From assembly GCA_034231615.1 (NCBI GenBank), contig CM067306.1, forward strand, positions 46,878,094-46,942,093: a stretch of DNA of 64,000 bases, written 5' to 3'. The position numbers were made by a program, and so were the translations under genes. Position 1 is the stretch's first letter. The number at the start of each line of letters is the position of its first letter. Shown here in pieces: positions 21,426 through 32,099 of the stretch. The stretch is from Meghimatium bilineatum. Lineage: Eukaryota > Mollusca > Gastropoda > Stylommatophora > Philomycidae. Under the pieces are notes generated by a model, which saw only the letters and a program-made list of their open reading frames with translations, was not told where the DNA came from and ran no database searches.

Positions 21426-23999
21426 TCCCCTGCAGCCTATGACTTTCTCATCCTACCCAGAGCTGCCATTGTGACAGGTGACAATAAATCTCGATCCCCG
21501 CTAGCTATTCCTTGTGTTCTTTCCGGTAACACCTCTTTGTAAAGTTGACGACAAGCTCCCAAGAGATAAAAGGTCGCCACCGCCAGTGATTTCAAGTACC
21601 CACAAATCCTCAGTCACTGGGCTGTATCCGGAATTAAGTGTATAGCCGTCACCTCGGACAATGGATTTTCTCCAATAATTCCGCTGACAGCGACTGAACG
21701 CTTCCACTTACCATCGCGCGAGTGATAAGACTTTAGTGTCATTTCTGCTGCGAAAGAAGTTGTTTGATTCTCGGCGAAACAGTACAATTTGAGAAAACGT
21801 CGCCTTTCGTGGATGTGTGTCATTCTCCATTTCTTCGGCTCAGCTACCATTGATCTATTATGTCAGGACCATCAAACTCTCAAACTTGGTAGCATTCCGT
21901 CTCATCTCTTTTCAATTGATGACCACACAAAAAATGTTTGATGTTGACCGATCTAGATTCTAATTATAGATACATTTCTGTTGACAGACCATTGACGTAA
22001 TATTAGGGCATGACCTTCGCTACATAGAACTGTGTGCAAAGCCACTGCCTTAACCCACTTTGACAATTGCCCTGTATTTCATTAGTCATACTTCTTATTC
22101 TGTGCTTGTTCTCAAACTTCTGTAGATTATCTCTGTAGATTAATTCTGTAGATTTATATATACGCTGTGGCCCTTGTTTGCCTTGCGACGTTAGGGGTGG
22201 AAGAGTTCTCTGGGCCTTCTTGTGTGCTGTTTGTAAGTTTGTTCCTGTGGCTTCTTTGATTTCTGTTTTATCTTTTACACAGTCTGCCTATAGCAGATTA
22301 TCTATCAGAATGTAATTTGTAGAACGGACGGAATGCATGGTGCCAACATCAGTTCCTCGTCTTCTGTGATAAAATGTTAAACATCCAGTTCAATATTGTT
22401 CACGTGTATAGCGGTTTGTGTTAGGTCGGCTTGTGTTCCCAAGAACTTTATTTTGCAGAGAATTTTCTGTGGGTCATATCGATTTAATATTTATGTACAC
22501 TTTGTTTGTCCAGCCAATGAAAATCACAGGAACAGAAGGAATGTTCTTACGAAGTGACGTAAAGTGGGTTAAATTGAACCATAGCACAACGTACTTTACA
22601 TTCTCTGGCGGAAATCACTCAAAATTCGTGATGATTAATTAACTGAGAGCAAATACAAACAAAACAACAACATCCCTAACATTGACAGTGGTGAGACGTC
22701 TCATTCGTGGGTTGTTTAGCCATATGATAAGGCACGATTCCATTCCAGAATTATCCGGCTAGGGTGGAAGAGAGCAGGAAAGTAATTGATAATATTAAAG
22801 ATTGAACAGGATTAAAATTCTACAAGGAATTGAGAATAGTGATAATAAGCGAGATTTTTCTGTTGATATTTTTGACACTTCTCGAACGTTGAGAAATTAT
22901 GGGTTTGATGATGATGATAAGTTTATGTCGTCAGCCAATGAAAATCACGGGAAGGTCAAATAGCGTATAATTTGAAGGATGACCATCGACGAGTTCACAG
23001 GACTGTATTTAACGTGCAGGATTCGCTTTGTATATACTTGTAAAGTGTTGCAGCCAATGAAAGACGGGAAAAGTTGGGTCAGCTAAGTGACACCTTAATT
23101 TTGATCAGTGAGCAGGTCTTCTTGAGACAAACTTGTGCTACCTCTGTCGTGAAAAGATAGCTCAAGGGCAGATGACACGACTGAGGCATAGAAGAGATAG
23201 AAAAAAAAATTAGCCGAGATGTTATTTGTTTTAAATGGTTTCTTAAAGAATCAAACAAACTTTTCAGCGACGGAAATATATTAATGTTAGCAGATAAGTG
23301 TTATGGTCTACTAAAATAGTAAAGGTGGAAGCGGGCAGTTGCTAAAAGAGGGAATTAGTCGGCAGGTTCTATTGTCCGAGGAGCACACTTCGATACTATT
23401 GGACACACCCAAGGGTGTTGATTCAGGGAAATCACTGTAAGTACTAGCTGGTCGGTTATTGGGTATTTCGTTTTTGAACTTCGTAGATAAGTGTCGCTGG
23501 AGACGGTGCTCAAAGTTGTAACCCTGGTTGCCGGAGATAAGTTGTCGCCTCCAACAATGGCTAGTTTGGGAACGCTGTAAAGTCGTTGTGGAGTAGAGGA
23601 GATGTACGCATGAACATCAAAGTAGAAATGTGAGGCGTCAACGTGAAATGACCTCAGATCTTTGCGTTAGTGCCAGGCGAAGATAAATAATACAATGGAA
23701 TTCAATTATAACAATTTAGTCCGGACCAAAGAAATATGTATGTATTTACAGAAATACGCTGTAGAAAGATTAATTCATTAGGAATCATGACCATAAGTGA
23801 AAATATTCTTAACGTTTTTCAACAATTTTCAACATTGTCCAGTCTCTATGTTATTTATGTTCAATTGTTGCAAGTGGATCTATGGATACTTGTATACAAA
23901 TATGGATGTTCGATGTGTGTGTTGGCAATTTGCAGAGAAGTAAATAGAATACAACAAAAACTTATACATATGACATGCATTGTGCCATAGATCAAGAGA
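21426..23999. other. mostly unique sequence; no gene recognised
   Basis: Contains an SR1 tail remnant (about 22092-22130, reverse) and foldback-MITE arms (22505-22590, 22930-23070). Open frames of up to ~84 codons (for example 23736-23990) show no domain I recognise. If a host exon or regulatory element lies here I cannot see it. Confidence 0.45.
22930..23070. repeat. foldback MITE family, copies with CCAATGAAAATCAC arms
   Basis: gccaatgaaaatcacgggaa at 22934 and gcagccaatgaaagacgggaa at 23050 are the right arm of a short foldback element seen whole at 62709-62826. A third arm lies at about 22511. The full element has the form catccttcAAAAGTGA...CATTGGCTG-loop-CAGCCAATG...TCACTTTTgaaggatg. 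Confidence 0.6.
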
Positions 24000-25015
24000 A
24001 AACATTTGACCGAGTAAACAGAGAAAAACTATGGCAAACATTAAAAATGTATTTAGTACGTCAACATTTAATTAACGTTTGTAGAAGCCTCTATAACAAC
24101 AGCAGCTGCACTGTAAGTACAGCAGCAGGCTACACATAAGACTTTGTGATTAGTACAGGAGTAAAACAGGGATGTTGCCCCACTACTTTTTATTACATAC
24201 ATGAACCATATAAACAAAACATCAAATTCAGATGAAACGAATGAACTGTTTTTTGCAGATGACCAGGTTTTATTCCACACAACAGCATTAAAAACATGCA
24301 AGACCATCTAAACATAATAGACACAACAGGCAAAGAATTTGGAATGAAAATAGACATAGACAAAACAGAAGTTATGAATATTGCAAGAGAAAAGGAGAAC
24401 ATCAACATCCAGATAAACAACTAAAACAAGTAGATGAATTCAAATATCTGGGCAGCAGATTGAGATATGACAACAAGCAAGAAGCAGAAATAAATGCAAG
24501 ATGTAATAAGGCTTGCCAGGTTATTGGTAAATTAACACCTTTACTAAGAAACAAAGATTGTACACTAGAAACAAAGAAAGCGCTATTCAATATCATTTTT
24601 TCTACTAATGTCAAATGAATAAGTGTCACACTTGAACATTAGATTCTAGAACAATACATAAGATTAACACCACTGAAATGAAATTTGTGAGACATATGAT
24701 TGGAGTTTGCTTGAGAGACAAAATCAGGAAGGAAGAACTAAGGAAACAATTAGGGATAAAGTCAACAAATGGAATACATCCAGAAACAACAAGTTAAATG
24801 GTTCGGCACATAACCAGACAGAAAGAGCAAAGTTTTATCCAAAAAAAACCTTAACAAACGATACGAAAACAGGACGCCCTCGTAGAAGGTGGATAGGTAG
24901 TGTATTAGAGACACTCATAAATATAACAGCAGAAGAGGCAAATAGAAAGGCAAAAGACCGTACACTCACTCTCCCCTCAACACTGAAAGGTACATGAGGA
25001 CAGAAAGAAGAAGAA
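24000..25015 (+). mobile_element. RTE-like LINE, degenerate RT to 3' end
   Basis: The plus strand has DQEKTFDRVNREKLW (RT motif A), SRSLYNNSSC-like and STGVKQGCC (motif B). A broken YADD region follows (FCR-stop-PG, where relatives read FADD), then FGMKIDIDKTEVMNI. The end reads RPRRRWIGSVLETL and IT-AEEANRKAKDRT, close to the tail agaaagaagaagaag. Many stops and shifts mark an old copy. The frame 24707-24997 is its C-terminal piece. Confidence 0.7.
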
Positions 25016-25162
25016 GATGTGTGTGTTTCGGAGTATATTTCAATACTTAACTTATACTAGTTCGTTGTTGTTGTAATAGTCCTTGTCTCGATTGGCCTGT
25101 TCTCAGAGACGAGTACACAGGATGACAGTCGTGGCATGTGTACATATTTACATATTTTCTTC

Positions 25163-25178
25163 GGGGGGGGGGGGGGGG
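25163..25178. repeat. poly-G tract (16 nt)
   Basis: Sixteen G, then A and five more G. Confidence 0.95.
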
Positions 25179-25287
25179 AGGGGGTTGTGGGTTGGAAAAG
25201 TACGGAAAACCTGTTTCTTTGAGTTGTGATTTGGTGCCGCTAGAACAGATTTAGTTCAATTTCCGTCAGCATTAAGAATTTTATTTT

Positions 25288-25386
25288 ATAAAACATAAAG
25301 AATAAATATAATTGGGGATTTTGAAAATTGTTGTTACATATGGAAGTCTGTTATAAGGGGGTTCGTTATAGAGGAATTCCACTGAA
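25288..25386. repeat. pogo-like MITE, right part
   Basis: aaatataattggggattttgaaaa through gttcgttatagaggaattccactg matches the end of the MITE at 45966-46137 (ggattccactg). The left end is missing. Confidence 0.5.
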
Positions 25387-25417
25387 TAATATAGAAGCAT
25401 TGACGATTTATTATTAT

Positions 25418-25500
25418 AGAAAAATTATAATGCAGCAAATCGGATTTGAACGGGGTCCGCTCAGATGGCATCCACTCGCCTCGCAACATGAATCAACACG
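25418..25500 (-). repeat. 83-bp repeat, inverted partner of 27207-27288
   Basis: In reverse this reads gtgttgattcatgttgcgag, then gtggatgccatctgagcgg, then cgttcaaatccgatttgctg. It is about 80% identical by eye to 27207-27288 in the forward direction. It contains a B-box-like GTTCAAATCC, so it may derive from a tRNA. The two arms flank LINE copy F. Confidence 0.6.
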
Positions 25501-26238
25501 TTTTCCGGTATGATGTATGGTCGAAGACGGAATCTATACCATCGTTACCAAGAGTCATAAAGTAACCAAAGAAAATATCAGTCTATGGTTGAATACACAG
25601 AAATTGCCAAGAGAAGAACATCCCACATATCTTAGAATCACGCTTGATCGGCAGCTCACCCTCAAGAAGCATGTAGAAAATATAAAAAATAAAGCATGTA
25701 AACGGTTACAACTACTGAAAAGACTCACTGGCACATCTTGGGGATCAGACAAGGAAACCCTTAGATGACTATATCTTGGTTACATACGTTCTGCTTTAGA
25801 ATACAACAGTGCACTCCTCACAACATGTTCCAAGACAAATGTAGAATCTCTAGACAGAGTGCAGAACACTGCCCAACGTCTTATTAGTGGAACAACGAGA
25901 TCTACACCGGCGGCTGCATGTGAAATACATACGAATGTAGAACCCCTTGAGATGCGGAGAGATATGACTGCAATGGAGGCTTATGAAAGAAGCAAAAGAA
26001 TCATCAAAGACCACCCAAATAAACAAGTTGTAGAAAACTGGCAACCAAACCACAGAATAAAACAAAAGTCAGTCCTTAGCCATGTCAATGAAATAAAAGA
26101 CAATTATCACCTTCCAGACAGGAGACAAGAACTGCAAAGAGTAGAAAAATGTTTACCACCACACGCAGGCTTTAAATTGCCGGAAATCAAAACAAAGTTA
26201 AGAGATAATGCAACGAAACGTTCCGACCAGTAAATCTT

Positions 26239-26658
26239 ATGAAAGCAACACAGAAAACAATAGACACCTACCCAGAACAATGGATTCATGTCTATACTGA
26301 TGGGTCTGCCTTCAAAGTCATCATCAAAACAGGTTATGGTGTCTATATAGAATATCCAGACAAAACATCTGATGAGTTGTTTGATGCCTGTGGGGAGATA
26401 TGTTCTAACTATGAAGCTGAAATAACAGCACTAGAAATTGCCTTGTACCACATGAAGACCATATTTGATGCCTTTCCATCAAAAGTCCAAAACATTGTTA
26501 TTTTTACAGACTCTATGTCTCCTCTCCAAGCACTGGAATGTGATGGACATTGTAAACCCGAGCTAGCTGAAATATATCACCATGCCAACCAGCTGCTCAC
26601 ATCTTACGAAGTCAGCAATGTTATGCAGTGGATTCCTGGCCACTCAAACACACAATGA
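26239..26658 (+). pseudogene. RNase H domain of LINE copy F
   Basis: The 139-aa frame holds WIHVYTDGSAF (first catalytic Asp, ~residue 21), SNYEAEITALEIAL (Glu, ~57-60) and IVIFTDSMSPLQAL (Asp, ~93), then WIPGHSNTQ and two stops. The last Asp block (KTDRLAKMG) is in another frame because of the local duplication at 26637-26684. Three of four catalytic acidic residues are therefore in one frame. Confidence 0.8.
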
Positions 26659-27082
26659 TAAGGCCACTCAAACAGACAATGATAAGACAGACAGACTAGC
26701 AAAGATGGGAGCACAACAAGAACAGCCTTATACACAAACAACCATGCACACAGTTAAAATGATTCTGAAATCTGTGAATAAAGAAAATTGGATGAACAGA
26801 TGGGCCATGGGAAACACTGGTAGGGAAACCTATAAATATATGACCAGCCCAAATCCTAAAGACAAAATCAACTTCCAGGAAAGAAAAGACCAGAGTATCA
26901 TATTCCGACTGCGCACACAACATGTACAGCTTAACAATCACCTGAAAAGAATACAACTAAAACGCACTCCAGAATGCCGGCTGTGCACTCATCCCTATGA
27001 AACTGTTGACAACCACCTTTTTGAATGCCCGGCGCTGGATGATGTTAGGAAAATGTTTCTCCCTCCAGGGTCAGATAAATGA
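26582..27082 (+). pseudogene. RNase H C-terminus and Zn-knuckle region of LINE copy F
   Basis: The frame reads DNDKTDRLAKMGAQQEQPY (last Asp of RNase H), SIIFRLRTQHVQLNNHLKRI and CRLCTHPYETVDNHLFECP, a C-x2-C-x8-H-x4-C-type knuckle found after RNase H in this family. It ends PPGSDK and TGA, near the start of the 3' flank. Confidence 0.75.
26637..26684. repeat. 24-bp imperfect tandem duplication
   Basis: ggccactcaaacacacaatgataa is followed directly by ggccactcaaacagacaatgataa (positions approximate). The duplication sits in the RNase H HS-N-xx-DRLAK segment and, with a 1-bp shift, breaks the frame. Confidence 0.85.
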
Positions 27083-27206
27083 AACACATTATATGCAACA
27101 AAACAACAGCTCACAAACGCATGCATATATCACACAATGGCATTGGGTCAAAGGACATGAGCCCATGCACCGCTGGATCAGCAACCAACCAACCAAGACG
27201 GAAACC

Positions 27207-27288
27207 GTGTTTAATCAAGTTGCGAGACCAGTGGGTGCCATCTGAGCGGATCCGGTTCAAATCCCGTTTGCCGCATTAAAATTTTTCT
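27207..27288 (+). repeat. 82-bp repeat, inverted partner of 25418-25500
   Basis: Reads gtgtttaatcaagttgcgag, then gtgggtgccatctgagcgg and ggttcaaatcccgtttgccg. See the partner for the comparison. Confidence 0.6.
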
Positions 27289-27486
27289 GAGATGATATAT
27301 GCAGTGCACAAAATTTGGCCTGCAAGCTCTTTAAATAGAAAATGTCATCGTCAGGTTTCAGAATGTTGTAAACGGCCATGAACTAACAGAGTAGTCAAGG
27401 GTAGCGGAAAATTAATACCAAAACAAATTCCGGGATCTCCGTGGCTAAACTGAGGGAAAAAAACCCACAAAAAAGAATTAAAATTC

Positions 27487-27550
27487 AAAGAAATATCTTC
27501 TGCTATCAGTTTCCTATACTCAGAAGTCTATACAGGCAGGAGAGTCACCT
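27487..27550 (-). mobile_element. very short I-type LINE tail
   Basis: In reverse this reads ctgcctgtatagacttctgag then tataggaaactgatagcagaag, close to the end of copy E (cctgtatagacttatgagcat...gatcgcagaagaag at 39507-39550). It would be a ~50-bp 5'-truncated insertion in the hAT relic, adding a stop to its frame. Confidence 0.5.
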
Positions 27551-28039
27551 CCGTAATTTCTGGTCGCAGCAAAAAACATCTTTTCAGCACTTTGTTGTGA
27601 CACAACCAACGGACTGCTGTGTAGAATAGAACATCGGTGAACTGACTATCCATGTCTTCGGTGAGCTGACTGAATTGACGATGGTTAAGAGCATTGCATT
27701 TGATAAAGTTCACTGTTTTTGTGACCACAACAAGCACGTGATTCAATTTAAAAATCTTTGAACACAAATTTTTCTGATGAATAATGCAGTGAAAATGTGC
27801 AAATGATTAATCTGGATACGAGTTCTGAATTTTTGTTCGGAACTTGGCAGCAATACCATTATGTCTGCCAACGACATTCGCAGCACCGTCAGTAGATAAA
27901 CATATAAGTTTACTCAAATTAAAATCATAGTCATGCAGAATCAGCTTGACTTTTTCAAAGATGTCTTCTCTCTCTCGCTATAGTGTAATGCATTGGGGTT
28001 GGTTCATAAATATTAAATTCACTGTCACAAGCCCTAATC
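27545..28039 (-). pseudogene. hAT-superfamily transposase relic, downstream part
   Basis: Reading down from 28039: SEFNIYEPT, EREDIFEKVKLILHDYDFNL, KLICLSTDGAANVVGRHNG (with the conserved S-TDGA block), AHFHCIIHQKNLCSKI, VTKTVNFIKCNALNHRQF and FYTAVRWLCHNKVLKRCFLL. These are typical blocks of the hAT RNase H-like catalytic core (TDGA, HCxxHQxxLC, RWLSRGKVL) as also seen in the domesticated GTF2IRD2-like proteins. Reading 30845 down to 30622 and then 28025 down continues one frame, so it is one gene split by LINE copy D. Stops are present (for example near 27985), so it is not functional. Confidence 0.8.
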
Positions 28040-28660
28040 TTCTTCTGCGATCAGTTTCCTATGCTCATAAGTCTATACAGGAAGGGCCGCCTCCATGAAT
28101 TCAGTCGTCAGCAGCAGGTCCTCACGGTTGCCCCACAGCTTCATCTTCAGATCTGTCTCTTGGGGCCATATTTTGGTTCTCACGTCATCAAAGAGTGGGC
28201 ATGTCTGAAGAATATGTTCAAGGAGTCTGGGGACCCTTATGACATGGGCATTGGTCAGTTTGGGCAGCCTTAATTTTGTGGAGATGTGCTTGTAGTCTGC
28301 AGTGTCCTGTGCGAAGTCTAAAAATTGTGGTTTGTTGTGACCTGTTTAGCTTTAGAATAGGGTCCTGTGGAAAGTTACTGCCTGTTCTCTGACTCCATGT
28401 ATGTATGTATTTTCCTTTGATGAGGGTTTTTGCTTCAGTCAGTGATATTCTGTGCCGGAATTGTTCCTTTTTAGCACCTGCTTTTGCCAGTCTGTCAGCT
28501 CCTTCATTTCCTGCTATTCCACAGTGTGCAGGGATCTACTGCAGCACAACTTTATTGTTGGCAGATAGTTGATTTAGAAGTTCTACAGTTGTTTTTGTTA
28601 AGAGATCTTTAGGTTCCTTTTGGATGGTTTGGAGTACTGATATGCAGTCACACAAGAAGA

Positions 28661-29392
28661 CTATGTGTTTGGTATGAGTATTAGTATCCCAGCTCCTCCT
28701 TTCTTTACTGCACCCTCTGATGATCCATCTGTGAAGACATGAATCCACTGTGAGGTAGGGTATTGGGTGTCTAGGTGATCAAGTGTTTTTGCCTTAAGGG
28801 CAGTAGGGGTTTCCATAGTTTTGCTCTCATTGCCTGGTATTGTAAGTTTTACAGTATATATGGGTGAAGTGTTTGTGATGTTGCGATATGCTTCTAGCTG
28901 TTCCCATTCATCCGGATTGTAGCTGGTTACTTCTTTATTGGCTTTCATAATTTTTTTTGATAGGTGATTGAAGCTTGGTTTTTTCAGTCTGTTTTTTGTT
29001 AGTTCTTTTGTTTTTTCATGCATAGGGTGATGTTTCAGGCGTTTAAATTGTGCTGTCATTATTGTGATTTTCTCATCCCTGCGGTCTGTTAGGTTTTGTA
29101 ATCCTGCTGTTGCTTCCATTGATGTTATAGGTGTGCTCCTTAGTCCTCCTGTTATGATTCGGAAACCTGCATTTTGAATTTTGTCCAGCTTTTGAAGATT
29201 GGTATTTGCTGCTGTTGCATATGTGGTCAATCCATATTCCAGAATTGGACGAATGTGACCTACATAGACTTGTCTTATGGTTTTTATGTTGGCTCCCCAA
29301 TCTGTCCCAGATAGTTTTTTCATTATCTGTAGTCTGCGTGTGGCTTTATTTTCTGTCTTCAATGTGTGATCCCCAGATAAGTCTTTTGTCAA
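28661..29392 (-). pseudogene. RT thumb and first RNase H block of LINE copy D
   Basis: A 243-aa frame has KLSGTDWGANIKTIRQVYVG, HIRPILEYGLTTYATAAN, KLDKIQNAGFRIITGGLRS, then a linker, and WIHVFTDGSSEGAVKKGG, the first catalytic Asp block of RNase H. It ends by frameshift at LIPNT, and RNase H continues in the frame at 28536-28748. Confidence 0.85.
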
Positions 29393-29395
29393 ATT

Positions 29396-29884
29396 TTAGC
29401 CCCAGGTAGACTGTGGTGTTTTCTTTTGGGAGTGGGTATTGTCTAGAATGAGAGTATCATTTTCAGGCTTTGTGGAGAGGGTGAAAAGTGTAGTAACGGT
29501 CTTACTTTTGTTTATTTGAACACCCCAGGTTTTTGCCCACTCTTCAACTTTGTTTATTGCCTCCTGCATTCTAACTTTTGTAACTCCAATGTATTCTGAT
29601 TGGGTCCAGATAGCAAGATCGTTTGCATGGAGAGCTCTATGTACATATGGTGTGAATAGTTTTGGCAGATCGTCTATAAAAACTATGAAGAGTGTGGGGG
29701 ACAGAATTCCTCCCTGTGGGACACCTTCTGTTATGTTGAACTTTTTACTTTTCATTCCCTGGAGTTTGACTCTTGCATGTCTGCCTCGTAGGAAGCTTTT
29801 TATCCACTGAAACATTTTGCCTCTGATTCCTTTCTGTGCAAGTTTTAGCAATAGCCCCTCTTTCCAGACTTTGTCAAAGGCCAT
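29396..29884 (-). pseudogene. reverse transcriptase palm of LINE copy D
   Basis: A 162-aa frame begins within motif A (AFDKVWKEGLLLKLAQKG), then TEGVPQGGILSPTLF (motif B, ~58-72) and RALHANDLAIW at the motif C place (family form YADD, here HAND). Losing the catalytic Asp pair's first residue makes the polymerase inactive. It continues WGVQINKSKTVTTLFTLST, typical of the family. Confidence 0.85.
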
Positions 29885-30056
29885 TGTGAGGCCAAAGAAG
29901 GTGGCTAGGAGTTTTGATTTTTTCTGGAAAGCATCTTCTATTTCCTGGGCAAGGTATGTTGTTTGGTCCTCAGTGCATCTGTGTTTTCTGAAGCCTGATT
30001 GGCAGTCATCTAGAAAATTGTTTTCCTCCAGGTAGTTTAATTCTGTTATTCACCAT

Positions 30057-30626
30057 TTATTCCATGACCTTTCCTAAGCAACTAAGTAGACTGATAGGGC
30101 GGTAACTTGTTTTGTTGGTTTTTGGTTTTCCTTTCTTGGCAATTGGAATTATTTCTGCCTCTTTCCATTCTTCTTGGAAGATCCCTTGCGCCCATGATTC
30201 ATTAAAAAGTTCTAGGATTCTGCTTCTACCCACAGGACCTAGGTGTTGGAGCATTTCATTTGTGATTTCATCTGGTCCAGGGGCTTTCTCCTTTTTTAGA
30301 TTTTGAATTGCCATGTTAAGTTCTGATTTGTGAAAAGGTGAGGTCATTGTGCCTGGGCAAGGTTGATGTTTATTTACAAGGATTTTTGTCTCTCGTCTTA
30401 CTTCGGCAGTTCTTGTTCTAGTTATCTTAATTTTGCTTACTTCAGCATAGGAGTCTGCTAGAATATTTGCAGCTTGTGTGCCAGTGTAGGACTTCCCCTT
30501 GTCTTCTATGATGATACTACTTTGGGGGTTGTATTCTTCATTGAGACACTTGATAAGTTTCCACATTTTTGTTGAGTCTTTTTCCATGTTGAATGTTGCT
30601 GTTTTTTTCTTTCCAGCTGGACACAA
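30057..30626 (-). pseudogene. RT N-terminal region of LINE copy D
   Basis: A 189-aa frame carries KMWKLIKCLNEEY, LKKEKAPGPDEITNEMLQHL, IFQEEWKEAEIIPIAKKGKP and SYRPISLLSCLGKVME, the RT 0, 1 and 2 blocks of LINE reverse transcriptases. The first few residues near 30622 are the truncation point. Confidence 0.85.
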
Positions 30627-30850
30627 GCCCTAATCAAAACTGCAAGCTGTGCTATTCCAGTAATGTCAACGATCTCATCAATAGCATTAGAAAAATGTTC
30701 AAATTCGGATGATGCAGCATTCAACTGTTGTTTCAAATCATCTGCCATTTCATCAATCCGTCCATCAACAGTGTTCCTGTTTAACGAAATATCCTTAAAT
30801 AACCGTGCTTTCTGTGGGCACACATTGTCAGCCGCTTTTATATTACATCT
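30622..30850 (-). pseudogene. hAT-superfamily transposase relic, upstream part
   Basis: The minus strand reads CPQKARLFKDISLNRNTVDG, RIDEMADDLKQQLNAAS, FSNAIDEIVDITGIAQLAVL and IRAC. This matches the hAT block before the catalytic core (LSRNTV-RI-EMA-DL...S-DES-D-T-QLA-FIR). The usual DES of hAT is DEI. Joined to 28025 it reads IRAC-DSEFN without a frame change, with 14 bp (CACAAGCCCTAATC) duplicated at the two sides. Its start codon and upstream BED finger are not identified. Confidence 0.8.
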
Positions 30851-32028
30851 TCACTCTTAGAATTATTATAGAAAATTCAATTGAGTTTCAAATTCCCTTG
30901 ATAATTAATTTTATAGACTTTCAAAAGGCATTCGACAGTATACATCGTGTGAGATCCTTATGGGACAGATCCTTATGTAACAGATCCTTACACTATGGGA
31001 GATCCTTAAAAACTATGGATTCCAGTTAAAATATATAAATATCATCAAAGCCATTTACAATGAAGCAACCTGTTGCGTACGAACAGAAACAGGAAATTCA
31101 GAATGGTTCAATGTCAACACAGGAGTGAAACAGGGCTGCATATTATCACCAATGCTATTTGGAATAGCAATCGACTGGATCATGCGTAAAACCATTCATG
31201 ATTAAAAAGCGGGTATACAATGGCTCAAAAACAACACTTTAACTGACCTTGTTTTTGCAGATGACATCGCATTATTAAACTCTACTCATCAACAGACACA
31301 AGATATAACCAACAAACTATGCACACTCGCAGAGCAAATTGGCCTTCAGATCAACACGTCCAAATCAAATATCATGGAACTTGACAGTTCAACAAATATC
31401 ATCTTAGTAAATAACCAAATACTGGAAAAAGTCTCCAGCTTTAACTACTTGGGCAATCGAAAGTTTTTTGACGGAGACTCAATGAAAGAAATAAACACAC
31501 GTATAGCACATTTGCTAAATTAACTAATATCTGGAAATCAAAAGATCTAGGGACAAACACCAAACTAAAGCTATTTAACTCACGTATTGTCTCAGTGTTA
31601 ACGTATTGTAGTCAAAGCTGGAAATCAACTCAAGCAACAGACAACAAACTAAACAGCTTCGAAAACAAATGTCTTCGTAAACTGATGAACATAAAATGGA
31701 GCGACTTCGTCACAAATAGTGATCTAAGAGACAAAACACACCAAGAGTATGTTTCAAACATCATAAGAAAACGAAGATGGAAATATCTTGGTCACGTTTT
31801 ACGACTAGATGTCAGCAGAATAAACCAACAAGCCCTTATGTGGTCACCTGAGGGTAAAAGAAAAAGAGGAATACCTAAAACAACCCTTAAAAACACTATT
31901 CTTAAAGAAGGGGAATTAATAGGCTGTAAGACCATCCAGGAACTAAAGTTACAAGCAGCGGACCGCATCATATGGAGAACCAAAACCTCTGCCCTATTTG
32001 TTCTGAAAAGGAACAAACTAACTAACTG
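30850..32028 (+). mobile_element. RTE-like LINE, RT to 3' end
   Basis: The plus strand has INFIDFQKAFDSIHR (motif A), a run of GATCCTTA repeats, FADDIALLNSTHQQ-like text in another frame (motif C), GLQINTSKSNIM, FNYLGN, then the long frame 31595-32185 (MLTYCSQSWKSTQATDNKL, FENKCLRKLMNIKWSDF, RKRRWKYLGHVLRLDVSRI, GKRKRGIPKTTLKNTI). The 3' end is AACAAACTAACTAACTG near 32028. Frameshifts make it inactive; the C-terminal ~140 residues are open. Confidence 0.8.
30951..31013. repeat. four-fold GATCCTTA tandem repeat
   Basis: gagatccttatgggaca, gatccttatgtaaca, gatccttacactatggga and gatccttaaaaac follow each other within RT between motif A and the next block; relatives lack the extra units. Confidence 0.8.
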
Positions 32029-32033
32029 TATGA

Positions 32034-32078
32034 GGGCGGTAACCATCTCTTCTCCCTCGCACTGTAAGATCTTCAATG
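32034..32078 (-). repeat. tRNA-derived SINE fragment
   Basis: In reverse, gtgcgagggagaagagatggttaccgccctca matches the body of the SINE at 40903-41186. Only ~45 bp remain, right beside the tail of the RTE copy. Confidence 0.6.
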
Positions 32079-32099
32079 TAAGATTTCCCAGTCATGGCG

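Larger units (their letters stand above)
25517..27120 (+). mobile_element. I-type LINE copy F, RT thumb to RNase H
   Basis: In order: RT thumb (25517-25768, HPTYLRITLDRQLTLKKHVE and LTGTSWGSDKETLR, then a TGA); LEYNSALLT and SLDRVQNTAQRLISGTTRS (25859-26233); RNase H (26239-26658); and the C-terminal knuckle (26582-27082). It is the only example of its subfamily here, clearly diverged from copies D and E. RT palm and endonuclease are missing (5' truncation near 25510). Confidence 0.8.
28040..30621 (-). mobile_element. I-type LINE copy D, 5'-truncated, in hAT relic
   Basis: Reads, in order, RT fingers (30057-30626), RT palm (29396-29884), thumb (28661-29392) and RNase H to the tail (28536-28748 and down to ~28045, ending ggaaactgatcgcagaagaa). 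It is flanked by a perfect 14-bp target-site duplication CACAAGCCCTAATC (28026-28039 and 30622-30635), so both ends are exact. It is very similar to copy E over their overlap. Mutations: YADD is HAND in RT, and TGG is TAG in the RNase H QWIPAHC block (near 28540). No endonuclease: 5'-truncated at insertion. Confidence 0.9.

Noticed and set aside
27545..30850. Domesticated hAT-derived host gene
   Set aside because: It is broken by stops, a LINE insertion and a short LINE tail; no intact frame remains.
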